A stretch of 64,000 nt of DNA, taken from assembly GCF_027359575.1 (NCBI RefSeq), contig NZ_CP114784.1, positions 1,487,819 through 1,551,818 of the forward strand, written 5' to 3'. This document shows, piece after piece, positions 17,848-26,608 of this stretch; position 1 is the first letter of the stretch, and each line of letters starts with the position of its first letter. The notes under the pieces are model-generated. The model was not told the origin of the DNA, ran no database searches, and was given only the letters and a program-made list of their open reading frames with translations. The position numbers and the translations under genes are program-made. Origin of the DNA: Prochlorococcus marinus str. MIT 0917 (GTDB lineage Bacteria > Cyanobacteriota > Cyanobacteriia > PCC-6307 > Cyanobiaceae).

Positions 17848-19029
17848 CTATGTATTTGATAGTTTTGGCTCTTCAAACTTAAAAGGCACTTCATTATTTG
17901 TAGCGTTTATTTGATCAAGCATTAACTTATTTGCTTTTGGTAGCCATTCTCTTATTAATGAGTCCATAGGTAAGTTGTACCATCTATGAAGACTTGCATT
18001 GGGTTTAGCAATAAAACCTCTTCGTTTTTTGTGACTACCGCCCGCTCCAGGATCAAAATATTTTATTTTATTCGCTATGCCCCACTCAATCGGGGAGTAA
18101 TAACAAGCTTCAAAATGTAAATTAGCTATATTTTTTTCTGCTCCCCAATATCGTCCCCAAAGCATATTTTCGCTTTTCACGCATAATGACATGCCAATTG
18201 TTTTATCAATTACTTCTTCTTTTGCATCAAATAAAACAATATTTTCTTTGAGTTCTGTTGATGTAAGTTCAGTGAAAAATGATTCAGTGAGGTATTTACT
18301 TCCCCATACTCCCCATCTTGAACAATGAAGCTCATAAAAATAATGCATTTTTTTTAAATTCATTGTATTGATTTGAGATCCACTAAGAGGTTCAACTTTT
18401 ACTCCACATTTTTTTATGCTTTCTCTTTCTCTCTTAATATTTCTACGTTGATTGGAATTAAATTTTTTTAAAAAATCAGAAAAACTTTTTTCTTGATTTA
18501 ATTTCAACAAACTTTGTTGATTGACCCACTTCGCGCAATTTAGAGATTCAGCTACTTTCATCCATTTGGGATCTACATATAAAAAATTACAACTGAGAAT
18601 TCCATTTTGTTTGGCAAAACTATCAATTTCAGAGAATAATATTTGTGTGAGGTCTATATCATTAACTCCTTCTGCAAAAAGAAAGCGATAACCTTCTATT
18701 GGACTTAATGGACTCATTCCTATTAGTTTTGGATAATATTGAAGTCCCATATCTTGAGCTAGTTGGACAAAGGCATTATCAAAAATAAATTCACCATAAC
18801 TATGAGATTTAAGATAGAGAGGTGCACATGCAATTAAATCATTTTCACTCCACGCAGAGAGAAATAATGGTTGCCATCCATATCTTTTACTGACACTTTT
18901 TGATCTTTCTAATGCATTTAACCAATCCCATTTATAAAAAGGAGTTGAATTTTCTTTTAAGAAATTATTCCAAATAATTTTAGGAATTTCTTGGATTGAT
19001 TCATGCCATTTGATTTTTAAATTGTTCAT
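17848..19029 (-). CDS. FemAB-like GNAT-fold protein (PF04339 type)
   Basis: A 393-residue cytoplasmic protein that resembles the 'peptidogalycan biosynthesis protein' family. Recognisable parts are WDWLNALERSKSVSKRYGWQP, the NQRRNIKRERESIKKCGV basic block and FEACYYSPIEWGIANKIKYFDPGAGGSHKKRRGF near the end. The fold is related to FemAB/GNAT acyltransferases, but substrate and even enzymatic activity are unproven. It sits 22 bases after the RibD-like reductase gene, in the same direction, and may form an operon with it and the PTPS gene. Confidence 0.85.
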   Translation of the reverse strand: MNNLKIKWHESIQEIPKIIWNNFLKENSTPFYKWDWLNALERSKSVSKRYGWQPLFLSAWSENDLIACAPLYLKSHSYGEFIFDNAFVQLAQDMGLQYYPKLIGMSPLSPIEGYRFLFAEGVNDIDLTQILFSEIDSFAKQNGILSCNFLYVDPKWMKVAESLNCAKWVNQQSLLKLNQEKSFSDFLKKFNSNQRRNIKRERESIKKCGVKVEPLSGSQINTMNLKKMHYFYELHCSRWGVWGSKYLTESFFTELTSTELKENIVLFDAKEEVIDKTIGMSLCVKSENMLWGRYWGAEKNIANLHFEACYYSPIEWGIANKIKYFDPGAGGSHKKRRGFIAKPNASLHRWYNLPMDSLIREWLPKANKLMLDQINATNNEVPFKFEEPKLSNT

Positions 19030-19051
19030 TTATTTGATACTAAATCTATAT

Positions 19052-19729
19052 TCAGGATAAATTATTTCTAAAATATCTTATAAGTAATTCATTATTTCCG
19101 AGCTTTTTACTTTCTTTTAGAATCCAGTCATTTTTTTTATTCATGATTGTATTTAAGTTTCTTACTTCAGATGAAACCCAACAGTAATCTCCTCCTATAA
19201 GAAGAGGTGTAATGGTGATTTGTAATTCATCTATTAGATCCTCTAAAAGAAAAGCTGAAATAAGATTTGCGCCTCCTAGTAATACAATTTTCGCTATTCC
19301 TTCTTTATACAAATCATCAAGAGAATCACGCCAAGTGATTTTTAAATTTATTTTCTTATCGAATCCATTAGGAAGCATGATCTCATTGTTCTTATCTTGT
19401 GCTTGGATCAACCATTTTTGAAGAGGTTGTTTAAAAAAAAGCCAATTTTCTGGAAAATCTATTTGATTGCTGGCTATAAGAGCAATTGGCTGTTCATTCT
19501 TTCCTTCTGAAGTTCTTTTCTTTAATAAGCTTTTGTTTTTAATTTCACAAATTGATTGATGATCTCTCAGCGTTTGCCCTCCCATTAAAATCCCATCTGA
19601 CCAAGCAAGTGATTCTTCTAAAACTAAACGATCTCCAGACTGACCTAATTGTGTTTTACCTCCTTCTGGATATGCGATACGCCCATCAATACTAGAAGCT
19701 AAAACTAATTTAACCCATTTTTTTTTCAA
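19052..19729 (-). CDS. RibD C-terminal/dihydrofolate-reductase-like reductase
   Basis: A 225-residue protein starting at TTG 19729, directly after the upstream TAA. It shows the RibD-C fold: KLVLASSIDGRIA at the start, SDGILMGGQTLRDHQ, a KIVLLGGANLISAFL strand-loop and DELQITITPLLIGGD at the end. The family reduces pyrimidine intermediates of riboflavin synthesis or related pterins/deazaflavins with NAD(P)H. There is no deaminase domain, so it is a stand-alone reductase. Its pairing with a PTPS gene suggests a pterin-related role, which is inference. Confidence 0.85.
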   Translation of the reverse strand: MKKKWVKLVLASSIDGRIAYPEGGKTQLGQSGDRLVLEESLAWSDGILMGGQTLRDHQSICEIKNKSLLKKRTSEGKNEQPIALIASNQIDFPENWLFFKQPLQKWLIQAQDKNNEIMLPNGFDKKINLKITWRDSLDDLYKEGIAKIVLLGGANLISAFLLEDLIDELQITITPLLIGGDYCWVSSEVRNLNTIMNKKNDWILKESKKLGNNELLIRYFRNNLS

Positions 19730-20656
19730 TTATCTAAGCAAACCAACCTGATTTTTTGAGTCCTTAGTATCGATCTTTGATTCAGGTACGTTTGCATAAA
19801 CTTCAGCCGCATTATTTGGACTCTCCTGTAGTTTTATCTTATATAAATTAGCCCCAATTGCATTAATTGGATTAGTTAATTTATCTGAAATGTGTAATGC
19901 AATATTTTCAGCTGTAGGTACACAATTTGCAAAATAAGGAATATCTTTATTTAAAAAGGTATGATCAAAAGGCTCTACAACTAAATCATTTATTAAACTA
20001 TTTAATGCTGATAAGTCACATATCATTCCTGTTCTAGGATTAATCTTTCCTTTGACAGTTATATCTACTAAGTAATTATGACCATGTCCATTAGGTCGAG
20101 CACATTTTCCGAATATTTTTTCGTTTTCGGTTTGGGGTAGGTCTTCTCTAGCCAAGCGATGTGCAGCTGAAAAGTGTGTTTGAACTGTTAAATAAGCATC
20201 CATAGCATTTCCTAGATAGTCAGCCCAAAGTTTTGGGTTTTCGTAAAGGCGAAGAGATTTTAGAGGTAAGTGAGATTTAAGGCGCTCCCATATAATACGA
20301 ACTAAACTTTCAGTTGTGGGAAGGCAACCTTCGGGCTTAGAAAGGTCAAACTCTGGCCATGTGTCATTTAAAAAACGAAAGTCGAGTTGACTTGTTACTT
20401 CATTTTTTATGGCATGTTTTACATCTGAAAGGTTTAAGACCATGCCATATTTATTAAGATCTCCTTCCATGGTTACGATTAACTCGTAATTATGTCCGTG
20501 GCCAGGAGCTATTGAGCATGGGCCAAACAAAGCTGAATTATCATCATCAGATAATTCAGGAAGCCTATAAAGGTGGCTTGCGCTAAAGCAGGCTCGCCTT
20601 GTGATTACACAGCTTCTACCCTCTCCGTGAGGGAAACTAGATGTGAGTGCTTCCAT
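19730..20656 (-). CDS. Fused tandem 6-pyruvoyl-tetrahydropterin synthase/QueD-like protein
   Basis: A 308-residue protein made of two PTPS domains. Domain 1 (~20-145) has His28, Cys47 and His53/His55 (GHGHNY), but Asp92 is followed by Phe93 where the family has catalytic His. Domain 2 (~155-285) keeps His166, Cys185, His191/His193 and the Asp231-His232 pair. Family members act on dihydroneopterin triphosphate to make pterins or 6-carboxytetrahydropterin for queuosine. Domain 2 looks catalytic; domain 1 may be structural. The start is ATG 20656. Confidence 0.9.
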   Translation of the reverse strand: MEALTSSFPHGEGRSCVITRRACFSASHLYRLPELSDDDNSALFGPCSIAPGHGHNYELIVTMEGDLNKYGMVLNLSDVKHAIKNEVTSQLDFRFLNDTWPEFDLSKPEGCLPTTESLVRIIWERLKSHLPLKSLRLYENPKLWADYLGNAMDAYLTVQTHFSAAHRLAREDLPQTENEKIFGKCARPNGHGHNYLVDITVKGKINPRTGMICDLSALNSLINDLVVEPFDHTFLNKDIPYFANCVPTAENIALHISDKLTNPINAIGANLYKIKLQESPNNAAEVYANVPESKIDTKDSKNQVGLLR

Positions 20657-20708
20657 AAATTTTTCACATCAAAACACATCTTAATAACTTTTAGTTACTT
20701 CTGTCTTT

Positions 20709-21305
20709 ATGGCTGTCCAATCAACCCTTGAATCTCTTAAAGAAAAGTTAGGTGGTCGAAATATATTTTTGATAGGAATGATGGGTTCTGGCAAAAGTCA
20801 AGCTGGGCCAGTTCTAGCAAAAATGATCAATTATGCTTTTGTTGATACTGATGATGTTATAGAAAAAGCTTCTAAGCAATCTATCTCATCTATTTTTGAA
20901 AAAGATGGAGAAAAAGTCTTTAGGGATGTTGAAAAAAAAGTTTTAAAAGAAATTAGTCAACATCATTCTCTTGTAATTGCTACTGGAGGTGGTTTAGTTA
21001 CCTTGCCTGAAAACTGGGGTATTCTTCATCAAGGAATAGTTATTTGGTTAGATCTTGATTTAAAACGTTCAATTAAACGATTAGAAAGTGATAACAAGAA
21101 ACGCCCTTTATTAATTGGGGATGATTTGGCTGAGGATTTTAGTCAGATTTATGAAAGTAGAAAACCAATATATTCAGAGTCAGATTTGAGAATAGAAGTT
21201 GAGGATCAATCTCCAAATGAGGTCGCAACTATGATTGCTGAACATTTACCAAGCATCCTTATTGACCCGGAGACTCAAGCCGAACGGCGTACCACTGAAT
21301 TATAA
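20709..21305 (+). CDS. aroK: Shikimate kinase
   Basis: A 198-residue enzyme phosphorylating shikimate in aromatic amino-acid synthesis. It has P-loop GMMGSGKS (23-30), substrate-binding VDTDDVIE, the second-site ATGGGLVTLPENW and lid RPLL. The length is slightly above the usual ~175, with a short C-terminal tail. That tail overlaps the convergent CRR7-like gene by 47 bases. Confidence 0.95.
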   Translation: MAVQSTLESLKEKLGGRNIFLIGMMGSGKSQAGPVLAKMINYAFVDTDDVIEKASKQSISSIFEKDGEKVFRDVEKKVLKEISQHHSLVIATGGGLVTLPENWGILHQGIVIWLDLDLKRSIKRLESDNKKRPLLIGDDLAEDFSQIYESRKPIYSESDLRIEVEDQSPNEVATMIAEHLPSILIDPETQAERRTTEL

Positions 21306-21522
21306 AACCTGCTTTGATTTCTAGGTCGCAGGCTGTATCAAGCAAATGTTGCGCAGCTTCTGCTATTGAAGACTTACATTTTAGATCTAATGGTAATGAA
21401 TCGAATTTATTTAACCAAGATTGCAACCATAAAAGTGTTTGTTCTTTATCCAGGAATTGTTCACTTTCACCAGGAACCAAAACAACATAATTATCCATTT
21501 CTCTAATTAGCGGATCAGACAT
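21259..21522 (-). CDS. CRR7-like protein (chlororespiratory reduction 7 family)
   Basis: An 87-residue soluble protein. It contains NYVVLVPGESEQFLDKEQTL near the start and the conserved end AAQHLLDTACDLEIKAGFIIQWYAVRLE, matching CRR7. In plants CRR7 is needed for NDH-1 activity in cyclic electron flow; the cyanobacterial homologue is little studied. The start codon at 21522-21520 overlaps the opposite-strand ATG of the next gene by two bases, and the 3' end overlaps aroK. Confidence 0.85.
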   Translation of the reverse strand: MSDPLIREMDNYVVLVPGESEQFLDKEQTLLWLQSWLNKFDSLPLDLKCKSSIAEAAQHLLDTACDLEIKAGFIIQWYAVRLESPGQ

Positions 21523-22252
21523 GAGACAGAAATTTTTCTTTTCTTTGATTTCTATTTTAATTATTTTTACTTACACAGGTACTGCACTAGCTGAAAGTAT
21601 TCTGCAAATAAATGATTTTCAACCATCTAAGCTTTCCGAACGCAAATTAATCTGGCCTAATTGGCGCGTTCCTTCTTCCATGAAACGCCCAGGATTAAAA
21701 GATGATTTGATTTACCCTGATTGGTTTGAAGGTGTATGGGATGTTACTAGTCAAATAGAAAGTGATCAGAATCAAAAACCTATTTTTCATTCAGCTAAAT
21801 TTATTCACAATACCTCTGGTGATTTAATTGCTGACCGTGAATACAATACGAAGTCTTATGCTTTAAGCACAAAAACTGGTGGTTTTTTATCAGTAAAGAA
21901 TGATCCTAAATCTCCTAATCGTCAGTTCGCAAAATTAACTGAAGATAGGTATTTAGAGACAAAAATCATAGGAAGACTTCAAGAAAAAATAGACAATAAT
22001 ATTTTTATTACTGATGAATTAATGTTACAAATTTTGCATACTCCAGTATTTAGCAGGGTTAGTCAGGTCGAAACATTAACTGAATTTAAAAAATGTGGAT
22101 CTAATCAAAATGATGACATGAATCTGAGTGATTTTAATATTTGTGGAGAACAATTTCAGTCTATTTATAATCAACCTGGGCAAAATATGATTTCTTTGCC
22201 GATTAAAATAGAGAAATCTAAATTAATACTTAGAAAAACTAATGATGATTAG
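21521..22252 (+). CDS. Exported (lumenal/periplasmic) DUF6816-like protein
   Basis: A 243-residue protein with a clear signal peptide (KFFFSLISILIIFTYTGTALAES, cleavage after ALA). The mature part has WPNWRVPSSMKRPGLKDDLIYPDWFEGVWDVTS, a pattern I associate with cyanobacterial/plastid lumenal DUF6816 proteins, then a lipocalin-like beta pattern. Function is unknown; the family assignment is from memory and moderate. Its ATG overlaps the opposite-strand start of the CRR7-like gene. Its 3' end overlaps the convergent GST gene by 14 bases. Confidence 0.7.
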   Translation: MRQKFFFSLISILIIFTYTGTALAESILQINDFQPSKLSERKLIWPNWRVPSSMKRPGLKDDLIYPDWFEGVWDVTSQIESDQNQKPIFHSAKFIHNTSGDLIADREYNTKSYALSTKTGGFLSVKNDPKSPNRQFAKLTEDRYLETKIIGRLQEKIDNNIFITDELMLQILHTPVFSRVSQVETLTEFKKCGSNQNDDMNLSDFNICGEQFQSIYNQPGQNMISLPIKIEKSKLILRKTNDD

Positions 22253-22958
22253 TTTTTTCTAATTGATCTTCAATTAAGTCTCTCCAGTTGAAAAGAATTT
22301 GAAGACTTGGATCATTTATATATAAAGAACAACCTTTGCCTGTTAGATTTTTTCCAGATGAATTTGGAAATTTGAGTAGTGATAAGTGTGATGCTACAGC
22401 AATATCAGCAACAGAAAGATTATTTCCAATAAGAAAGTTTTCTTGATCAATTAAATTTGATAGATATTTTAGATTTAATTTTAGAGATTCTTTCTCTTTC
22501 TGGTTTGTTAATCCAGAAATCCGACTGGCAATCTTAGTAGGAATATTAAAAATAAGTTTTTGCATAGAATCTGAGATTTCGTTGGTGAATAAAGAGGAAA
22601 TCAATATTGGATTCTTCGTAAGCTCTTCCAAAAAGACAATTTTTATAGATTTTGCCAAAGTTGTATCTGCCCAATTTTCAATTATTTGAGCCTGTGAAGC
22701 TTCCTTTAGACACTCTGGAATTAATTTTGGTTCTATTTCAATTTTCTCTAAGTGTCGTATTATTGAACTTGATTCATGGACTGTTGTTTCCTTGTCAAAA
22801 AGTACGGGTAATTTTTTTTGTCCTGTTTTTTGAAAGATATCTATTTGCCCTATGGCTGGAGTTATCTCAACGGTTCTATATTCAAGCTTTTTTGCAGCCA
22901 AAGCCATTCTTACTTTCAAGCAATAAGGTGAGTGCCTAAATTGATGAAGTTCCAACAT
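22239..22958 (-). CDS. Glutathione S-transferase-family protein
   Basis: A 239-residue protein if started at ATG 22958 (an in-frame TTG at 22973 would add five residues). The N-terminal thioredoxin fold has SPYCLKVRMALAAKKL with a possible catalytic Ser/Cys, then KKLPVLF and HESSSIIRHLE, the glutathione-contact motif (E/D-S-S). A helical C-terminal domain with NFLIGNNLSVADIAVASHL follows. Substrate is unknown; detoxification or peroxide stress roles are typical of the family. Confidence 0.88.
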   Translation of the reverse strand: MLELHQFRHSPYCLKVRMALAAKKLEYRTVEITPAIGQIDIFQKTGQKKLPVLFDKETTVHESSSIIRHLEKIEIEPKLIPECLKEASQAQIIENWADTTLAKSIKIVFLEELTKNPILISSLFTNEISDSMQKLIFNIPTKIASRISGLTNQKEKESLKLNLKYLSNLIDQENFLIGNNLSVADIAVASHLSLLKFPNSSGKNLTGKGCSLYINDPSLQILFNWRDLIEDQLEKTNHH

Positions 22959-23019
22959 TTTATTTTCCTTCAAATGGTTAGCAGAGTAGCTATTAATTCA
23001 GTCTTTTGTTGGTGAAAAA

Positions 23020-23226
23020 ATGGGTGAGTTTTTTTCTAATGTTTCTAGATATCCCAAATATCTCATCACAATAGTTTTGGGGGTTTTTACCTCTGCAATT
23101 TCTCCATTAATTAAACGAGGTAGTAATCCGATCACAGCGATTGCTCTTGTTGGGGCGTTGGTAAGTGGACTTCTGACAATAATTTTCTTATTAAAGGCTA
23201 TGGCTTTCCCTGTACCAATTACTTAG
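23020..23226 (+). CDS. ycf33: DUF751/Ycf33-like membrane protein
   Basis: A 68-residue protein with two hydrophobic helices. [17 protein letters not shown] begins it and [28 protein letters not shown] ends it, the DUF751 pattern that is equivalent to plastid Ycf33. Ycf33 has been proposed to affect PSI cyclic electron flow; this is weakly established. It is followed two bases later by rbfA. Confidence 0.8.
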   Translation: MGEFFSNVSRYPKYLITIVLGVFTSAISPLIKRGSNPITAIALVGALVSGLLTIIFLLKAMAFPVPIT

Positions 23227-23228
23227 AT

Positions 23229-23612
23229 ATGGCTAATTCAAGAAGAGTAGACAAATTAGCAGCTTTACTCAAAAGAGAAGTTAGTGAACTTTTAGTTAAT
23301 GGCGTCAGAGATGAAAGAATTCATCAGGCTATGATTACCATTACCTCTGTTGAGGTCTCAGGTGACTTACAGCATGCAAAAATTTTTGTAAGTCTTTTTG
23401 GAGAAGAGAAAAAAAAATCCGAAGTATTACTTGGTTTAGAGGAGGCAAAGGGATTTGTTCGTGCTGAGCTTGCTCGAAGGCTTCAAATGAGACGATCTCC
23501 TGAGCTTGTTTTTAAGATTGATAAAGGTATGACAAAAGGTCCTGCAGTTTTAGATCTTCTCAATTCATTAGAACTTGAACGTAAAAGTAAAGATATACGT
23601 AAAGATTTATAG
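23229..23612 (+). CDS. rbfA: Ribosome-binding factor A
   Basis: A 127-residue KH-like protein for 16S rRNA processing and 30S maturation. Visible blocks are [45 protein letters not shown] and [24 protein letters not shown]. All are diagnostic of RbfA. It is co-oriented between ycf33-like and nagZ, likely one transcript. Confidence 0.95.
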   Translation: MANSRRVDKLAALLKREVSELLVNGVRDERIHQAMITITSVEVSGDLQHAKIFVSLFGEEKKKSEVLLGLEEAKGFVRAELARRLQMRRSPELVFKIDKGMTKGPAVLDLLNSLELERKSKDIRKDL

Positions 23613-23629
23613 ATCAATCAATACTTTTG

Positions 23630-25264
23630 ATGAATAAATCTGATCTTAGAAGACAAGTTGCTGAATTATTTATAGTAAGAGCAAGTGGATTTAATCTTGA
23701 TTCGCAACGTTTATATCCCAACTTAGAAGAATCTAATTCAAATCTTAAGAGACTTTTAGAAGAAGGTGTTGGTGGAGTTATTTTTTTAGGAGGAACTGTA
23801 AAAGAATTAGAAATTCGTTGCAATGTCTTAAAAAAATGGTCGGGTAAACCTCTTCTCTTATGTGCTGACATTGAGGAAGGTGTTGGACAACGATTTTATG
23901 GAGGAACAAAGTTTATTCCTCCAATGGGTATCGCTCAGATTTATAAAAAAGATCATAATTTAGCAATTTCTATTGCTGAGAAAATCGGGTATTTTACTGG
24001 CAAGGAAGCAAAATATATTGGTTTGAATTGGCTATTAGCACCAGTCTGTGATATCAATAACAATTCAAATAACCCGGTTATAAATCTAAGAGCTTGGGGA
24101 GAAGAAACTGAACCAGTCAACAGGTTAACTTGTGCTTTCCATAGGGGTGTTTCTAGATCACAAATGCTTACTTGCGCAAAACATTTTCCTGGGCATGGCA
24201 ATTCCGAAATTGACTCTCACTTGGATCTTCCAGAAATACAGAATGACTTATCTGAATTAGAGAAATTTGAGTTAATTCCCTTTAGATCTTTAATCAATCA
24301 AGGAGTCAATAGTATCATGATCGGGCATTTACTTTTGTCAAAAATTGATCCTATTTATCCTGCAACACTTTCAAAAAGATTGGTTACTGATTTGTTACGT
24401 ATTAAATTAAAATACGATGGTTTAGTTGTCAGCGATGCCTTGGTTATGAATGCAATATCTAATAAATACAGTAGTGGTATATCTGCAGTTATGGCTTTTG
24501 AAGCAGGAATTGATTTGATTATGATGCCAAAAGATATTGATGAGGCAATTGATTCTCTAACTGATGCTTTTTATTCAGAAAAAATTTCTTTAGAAAGGTT
24601 ACATATATCTAGAGAAAGAAGAAAAAAACAACTTGATTTAATTGGTAATGAAAATGATTTAGCACAAGAAGAATTTAGGTATGAAGATGTTAAGAATAAA
24701 TTTTTAGTTGATGCTTATAGATTTAGTAATTCTATAATAAAACATTCAATTTTTGTCAGAGGAGAAAGTACTATAAAAGCTAAAGTTAATGATATTAATC
24801 TTATACAGATTGATAATTTTGATCAAGTATCTAATAAATTTTTACCTGCATTAAATTTACCTAAGGCAGTAGGCTTTAGGAATTTAATTATACATCCACT
24901 TGGCATCAGCCCATGGCAAGATAGTAATAAAAGATTTTTAGAATTAGGGCAATTTCGTAAGAGTAAAATTCTTATTCAGCTTTTTGTAAGAGGTAAACCA
25001 TTTATAGGATCAGAATATCATAACGATCATTGGATAGAAGCTATAAAAAATTTAGAAATTGAGGAAAGATTATCAGGAATTATTATATATGGATGTCCAT
25101 ATTTATATGATAAATTAAAGAAAACTATTCATGACTCTATCCCTTTAGCTTATAGTCCTAGTCAAATAGAGGAAGCACAAACTCAAATTTTAAGTCGTAT
25201 TTTGCAATCAAAAATAGTTCAAAAGGAAGTTGATAAAAAATCAAGTAAAGAATTTACTGATTGA
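23630..25264 (+). CDS. nagZ: Glycoside hydrolase family 3 beta-N-acetylglucosaminidase
   Basis: A 544-residue GH3 enzyme. A TTG at 23627 adds one residue, but ATG 23630 is preferred. Key motifs: LLLCADIEEGVGQRF, the KHFPGHGNSEIDSHLDLP loop (NagZ-type His general acid) and GLVVSDALVM with the nucleophilic Asp. It removes GlcNAc from peptidoglycan fragments in recycling, consistent with anmK at the window start. It carries an unusually long C-terminal part (~200 residues after the barrel) of unknown role. Confidence 0.9.
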   Translation: MNKSDLRRQVAELFIVRASGFNLDSQRLYPNLEESNSNLKRLLEEGVGGVIFLGGTVKELEIRCNVLKKWSGKPLLLCADIEEGVGQRFYGGTKFIPPMGIAQIYKKDHNLAISIAEKIGYFTGKEAKYIGLNWLLAPVCDINNNSNNPVINLRAWGEETEPVNRLTCAFHRGVSRSQMLTCAKHFPGHGNSEIDSHLDLPEIQNDLSELEKFELIPFRSLINQGVNSIMIGHLLLSKIDPIYPATLSKRLVTDLLRIKLKYDGLVVSDALVMNAISNKYSSGISAVMAFEAGIDLIMMPKDIDEAIDSLTDAFYSEKISLERLHISRERRKKQLDLIGNENDLAQEEFRYEDVKNKFLVDAYRFSNSIIKHSIFVRGESTIKAKVNDINLIQIDNFDQVSNKFLPALNLPKAVGFRNLIIHPLGISPWQDSNKRFLELGQFRKSKILIQLFVRGKPFIGSEYHNDHWIEAIKNLEIEERLSGIIIYGCPYLYDKLKKTIHDSIPLAYSPSQIEEAQTQILSRILQSKIVQKEVDKKSSKEFTD

Positions 25265-25364
25265 AAATTGTTTAATAGAGAATCTAGTACTCAAGAAAAA
25301 CCTTATCATTGTTTAAATAATTGCATAGTGATTCTCTAGACTTCCTAGAAAGAAGCATATAGAA

Positions 25365-26150
25365 ATGGCTTTAACCGACAAGAAGATAATTATTACTCGT
25401 GCCCAAGAACAGACTTCAGAGGCTCGTAAGATCTTTCGAGAAAATGGAGCTGAGGTGTTCGATCTTCCTTCATTAGTGATTGGACCTCCAGATGACTGGG
25501 CCCCTTTAGATGATGCCTTAAAGGAAATTGCGACCTTTGACTGGATCATTTTTTCTAGCGCAAATGGTGTTAGAAATGTTGAAGATAGACTTAAAGAAAT
25601 AGGATTATCTTTATCGAAAATTTCCAAGACTATTCAAATTGCTGCTGTCGGTAGAAAAACAGCTTCTTTGTTATCAGATATTGATGCAAAGATTAGTTTT
25701 GTTCCTCCTAGTTTTGTTGCAGACAGCCTGGTTGAATATTTCCCTCAGAATAAAAAAGGTTTAAAACTATTTATTCCGAGAGTACAAACTGGAGGTAGAT
25801 CAATATTATCTGACTCTTTTAAATTAAAAGGAGCAGAAGTTACTGAAGTAGCTGCTTATGAATCTTCTTGTCCTAAAGATATGCCTCAAAAGACTATAGA
25901 GGCTTTGAATAGTGGGGAAATAGATATTATTGCTTTTACTAGTGGTAAAACAGTAAAAAATACTGTCAGCTTATTTAAAAAATACTTTGGTGAAAATTGG
26001 TTGACATTAATCGAAAGGATTAAACTTGTTTCGATTGGACCCCAAACAACTATTAGCTGTAACAACCTAATTAGGAAACCTGATAATGAGGCTTCACCAC
26101 ATGATCTAGATGGATTATTAAAAGCTTGTTTGGAACTAAAATTTAATTAA
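25365..26150 (+). CDS. hemD: Uroporphyrinogen-III synthase
   Basis: A 261-residue enzyme that cyclises hydroxymethylbilane, a branchpoint step for haem, chlorophyll and cobalamin. HemD sequences diverge widely, but the two-domain pattern is present: KIIITRAQEQTSEAR at the N-terminus, DWIIFSSANGVRNV, AAVGRKTASLL, and later IDIIAFTSGKTVKN plus LVSIGPQT. It is read convergently with the SRPBCC gene with a two-base gap. Confidence 0.9.
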   Translation: MALTDKKIIITRAQEQTSEARKIFRENGAEVFDLPSLVIGPPDDWAPLDDALKEIATFDWIIFSSANGVRNVEDRLKEIGLSLSKISKTIQIAAVGRKTASLLSDIDAKISFVPPSFVADSLVEYFPQNKKGLKLFIPRVQTGGRSILSDSFKLKGAEVTEVAAYESSCPKDMPQKTIEALNSGEIDIIAFTSGKTVKNTVSLFKKYFGENWLTLIERIKLVSIGPQTTISCNNLIRKPDNEASPHDLDGLLKACLELKFN

Positions 26151-26152
26151 AT

Positions 26153-26605
26153 TTATGCTGATTTTTCTACAAGTTCTTTAAATCCATCAAGATTTTTTTG
26201 TAATTCTTTCGTGACCATTCCTCCAAGAATATTTGCTTTCATTAGATTTGCTAAAACTTGAGGTAATTCATAAGATATTTTTAATTTAACCACAGTTTTA
26301 GCGCTCTCTTCATTAAAAAAGCGTACTGAACCCTTGGTAGGTAAACCACCAACTGATTTCCATTCCAATTTCTCTGCTTCTACTCTTTCAGTGATTTGAG
26401 CTTTCCATTTAAAACGAAAGCCATTAGCTGCAAGTGTCCACTCCGTTAAATCAGGAAGTGTCGAGGTTTTTTCATCGACTGTCTTAACCGATTCAATCCA
26501 AGTCATCCACAAAGGCATCGAATCTAAATCACTCCAAAACTTCCAGACAAGTTCAACTGGAGCATGAATTTCACTTATCACTGTGTGATCAAGCCACTTT
26601 CCCAT
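26153..26605 (-). CDS. SRPBCC (START-like) cyclase/dehydrase-family protein
   Basis: A 150-residue soluble protein of the helix-grip fold that binds hydrophobic ligands. It opens with HTVISEIHAPVELVWKFWSDLDSMPLWMTWIESVK, typical of the polyketide-cyclase/SRPBCC family, and ends with a long amphipathic helix. It starts 3 bases after the crtQ stop in the same direction, so translation may be coupled. A carotenoid- or lipid-handling role beside CrtQ is inference from this pairing. Confidence 0.82.
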   Translation of the reverse strand: MGKWLDHTVISEIHAPVELVWKFWSDLDSMPLWMTWIESVKTVDEKTSTLPDLTEWTLAANGFRFKWKAQITERVEAEKLEWKSVGGLPTKGSVRFFNEESAKTVVKLKISYELPQVLANLMKANILGGMVTKELQKNLDGFKELVEKSA

Positions 26606-26608
26606 TTC

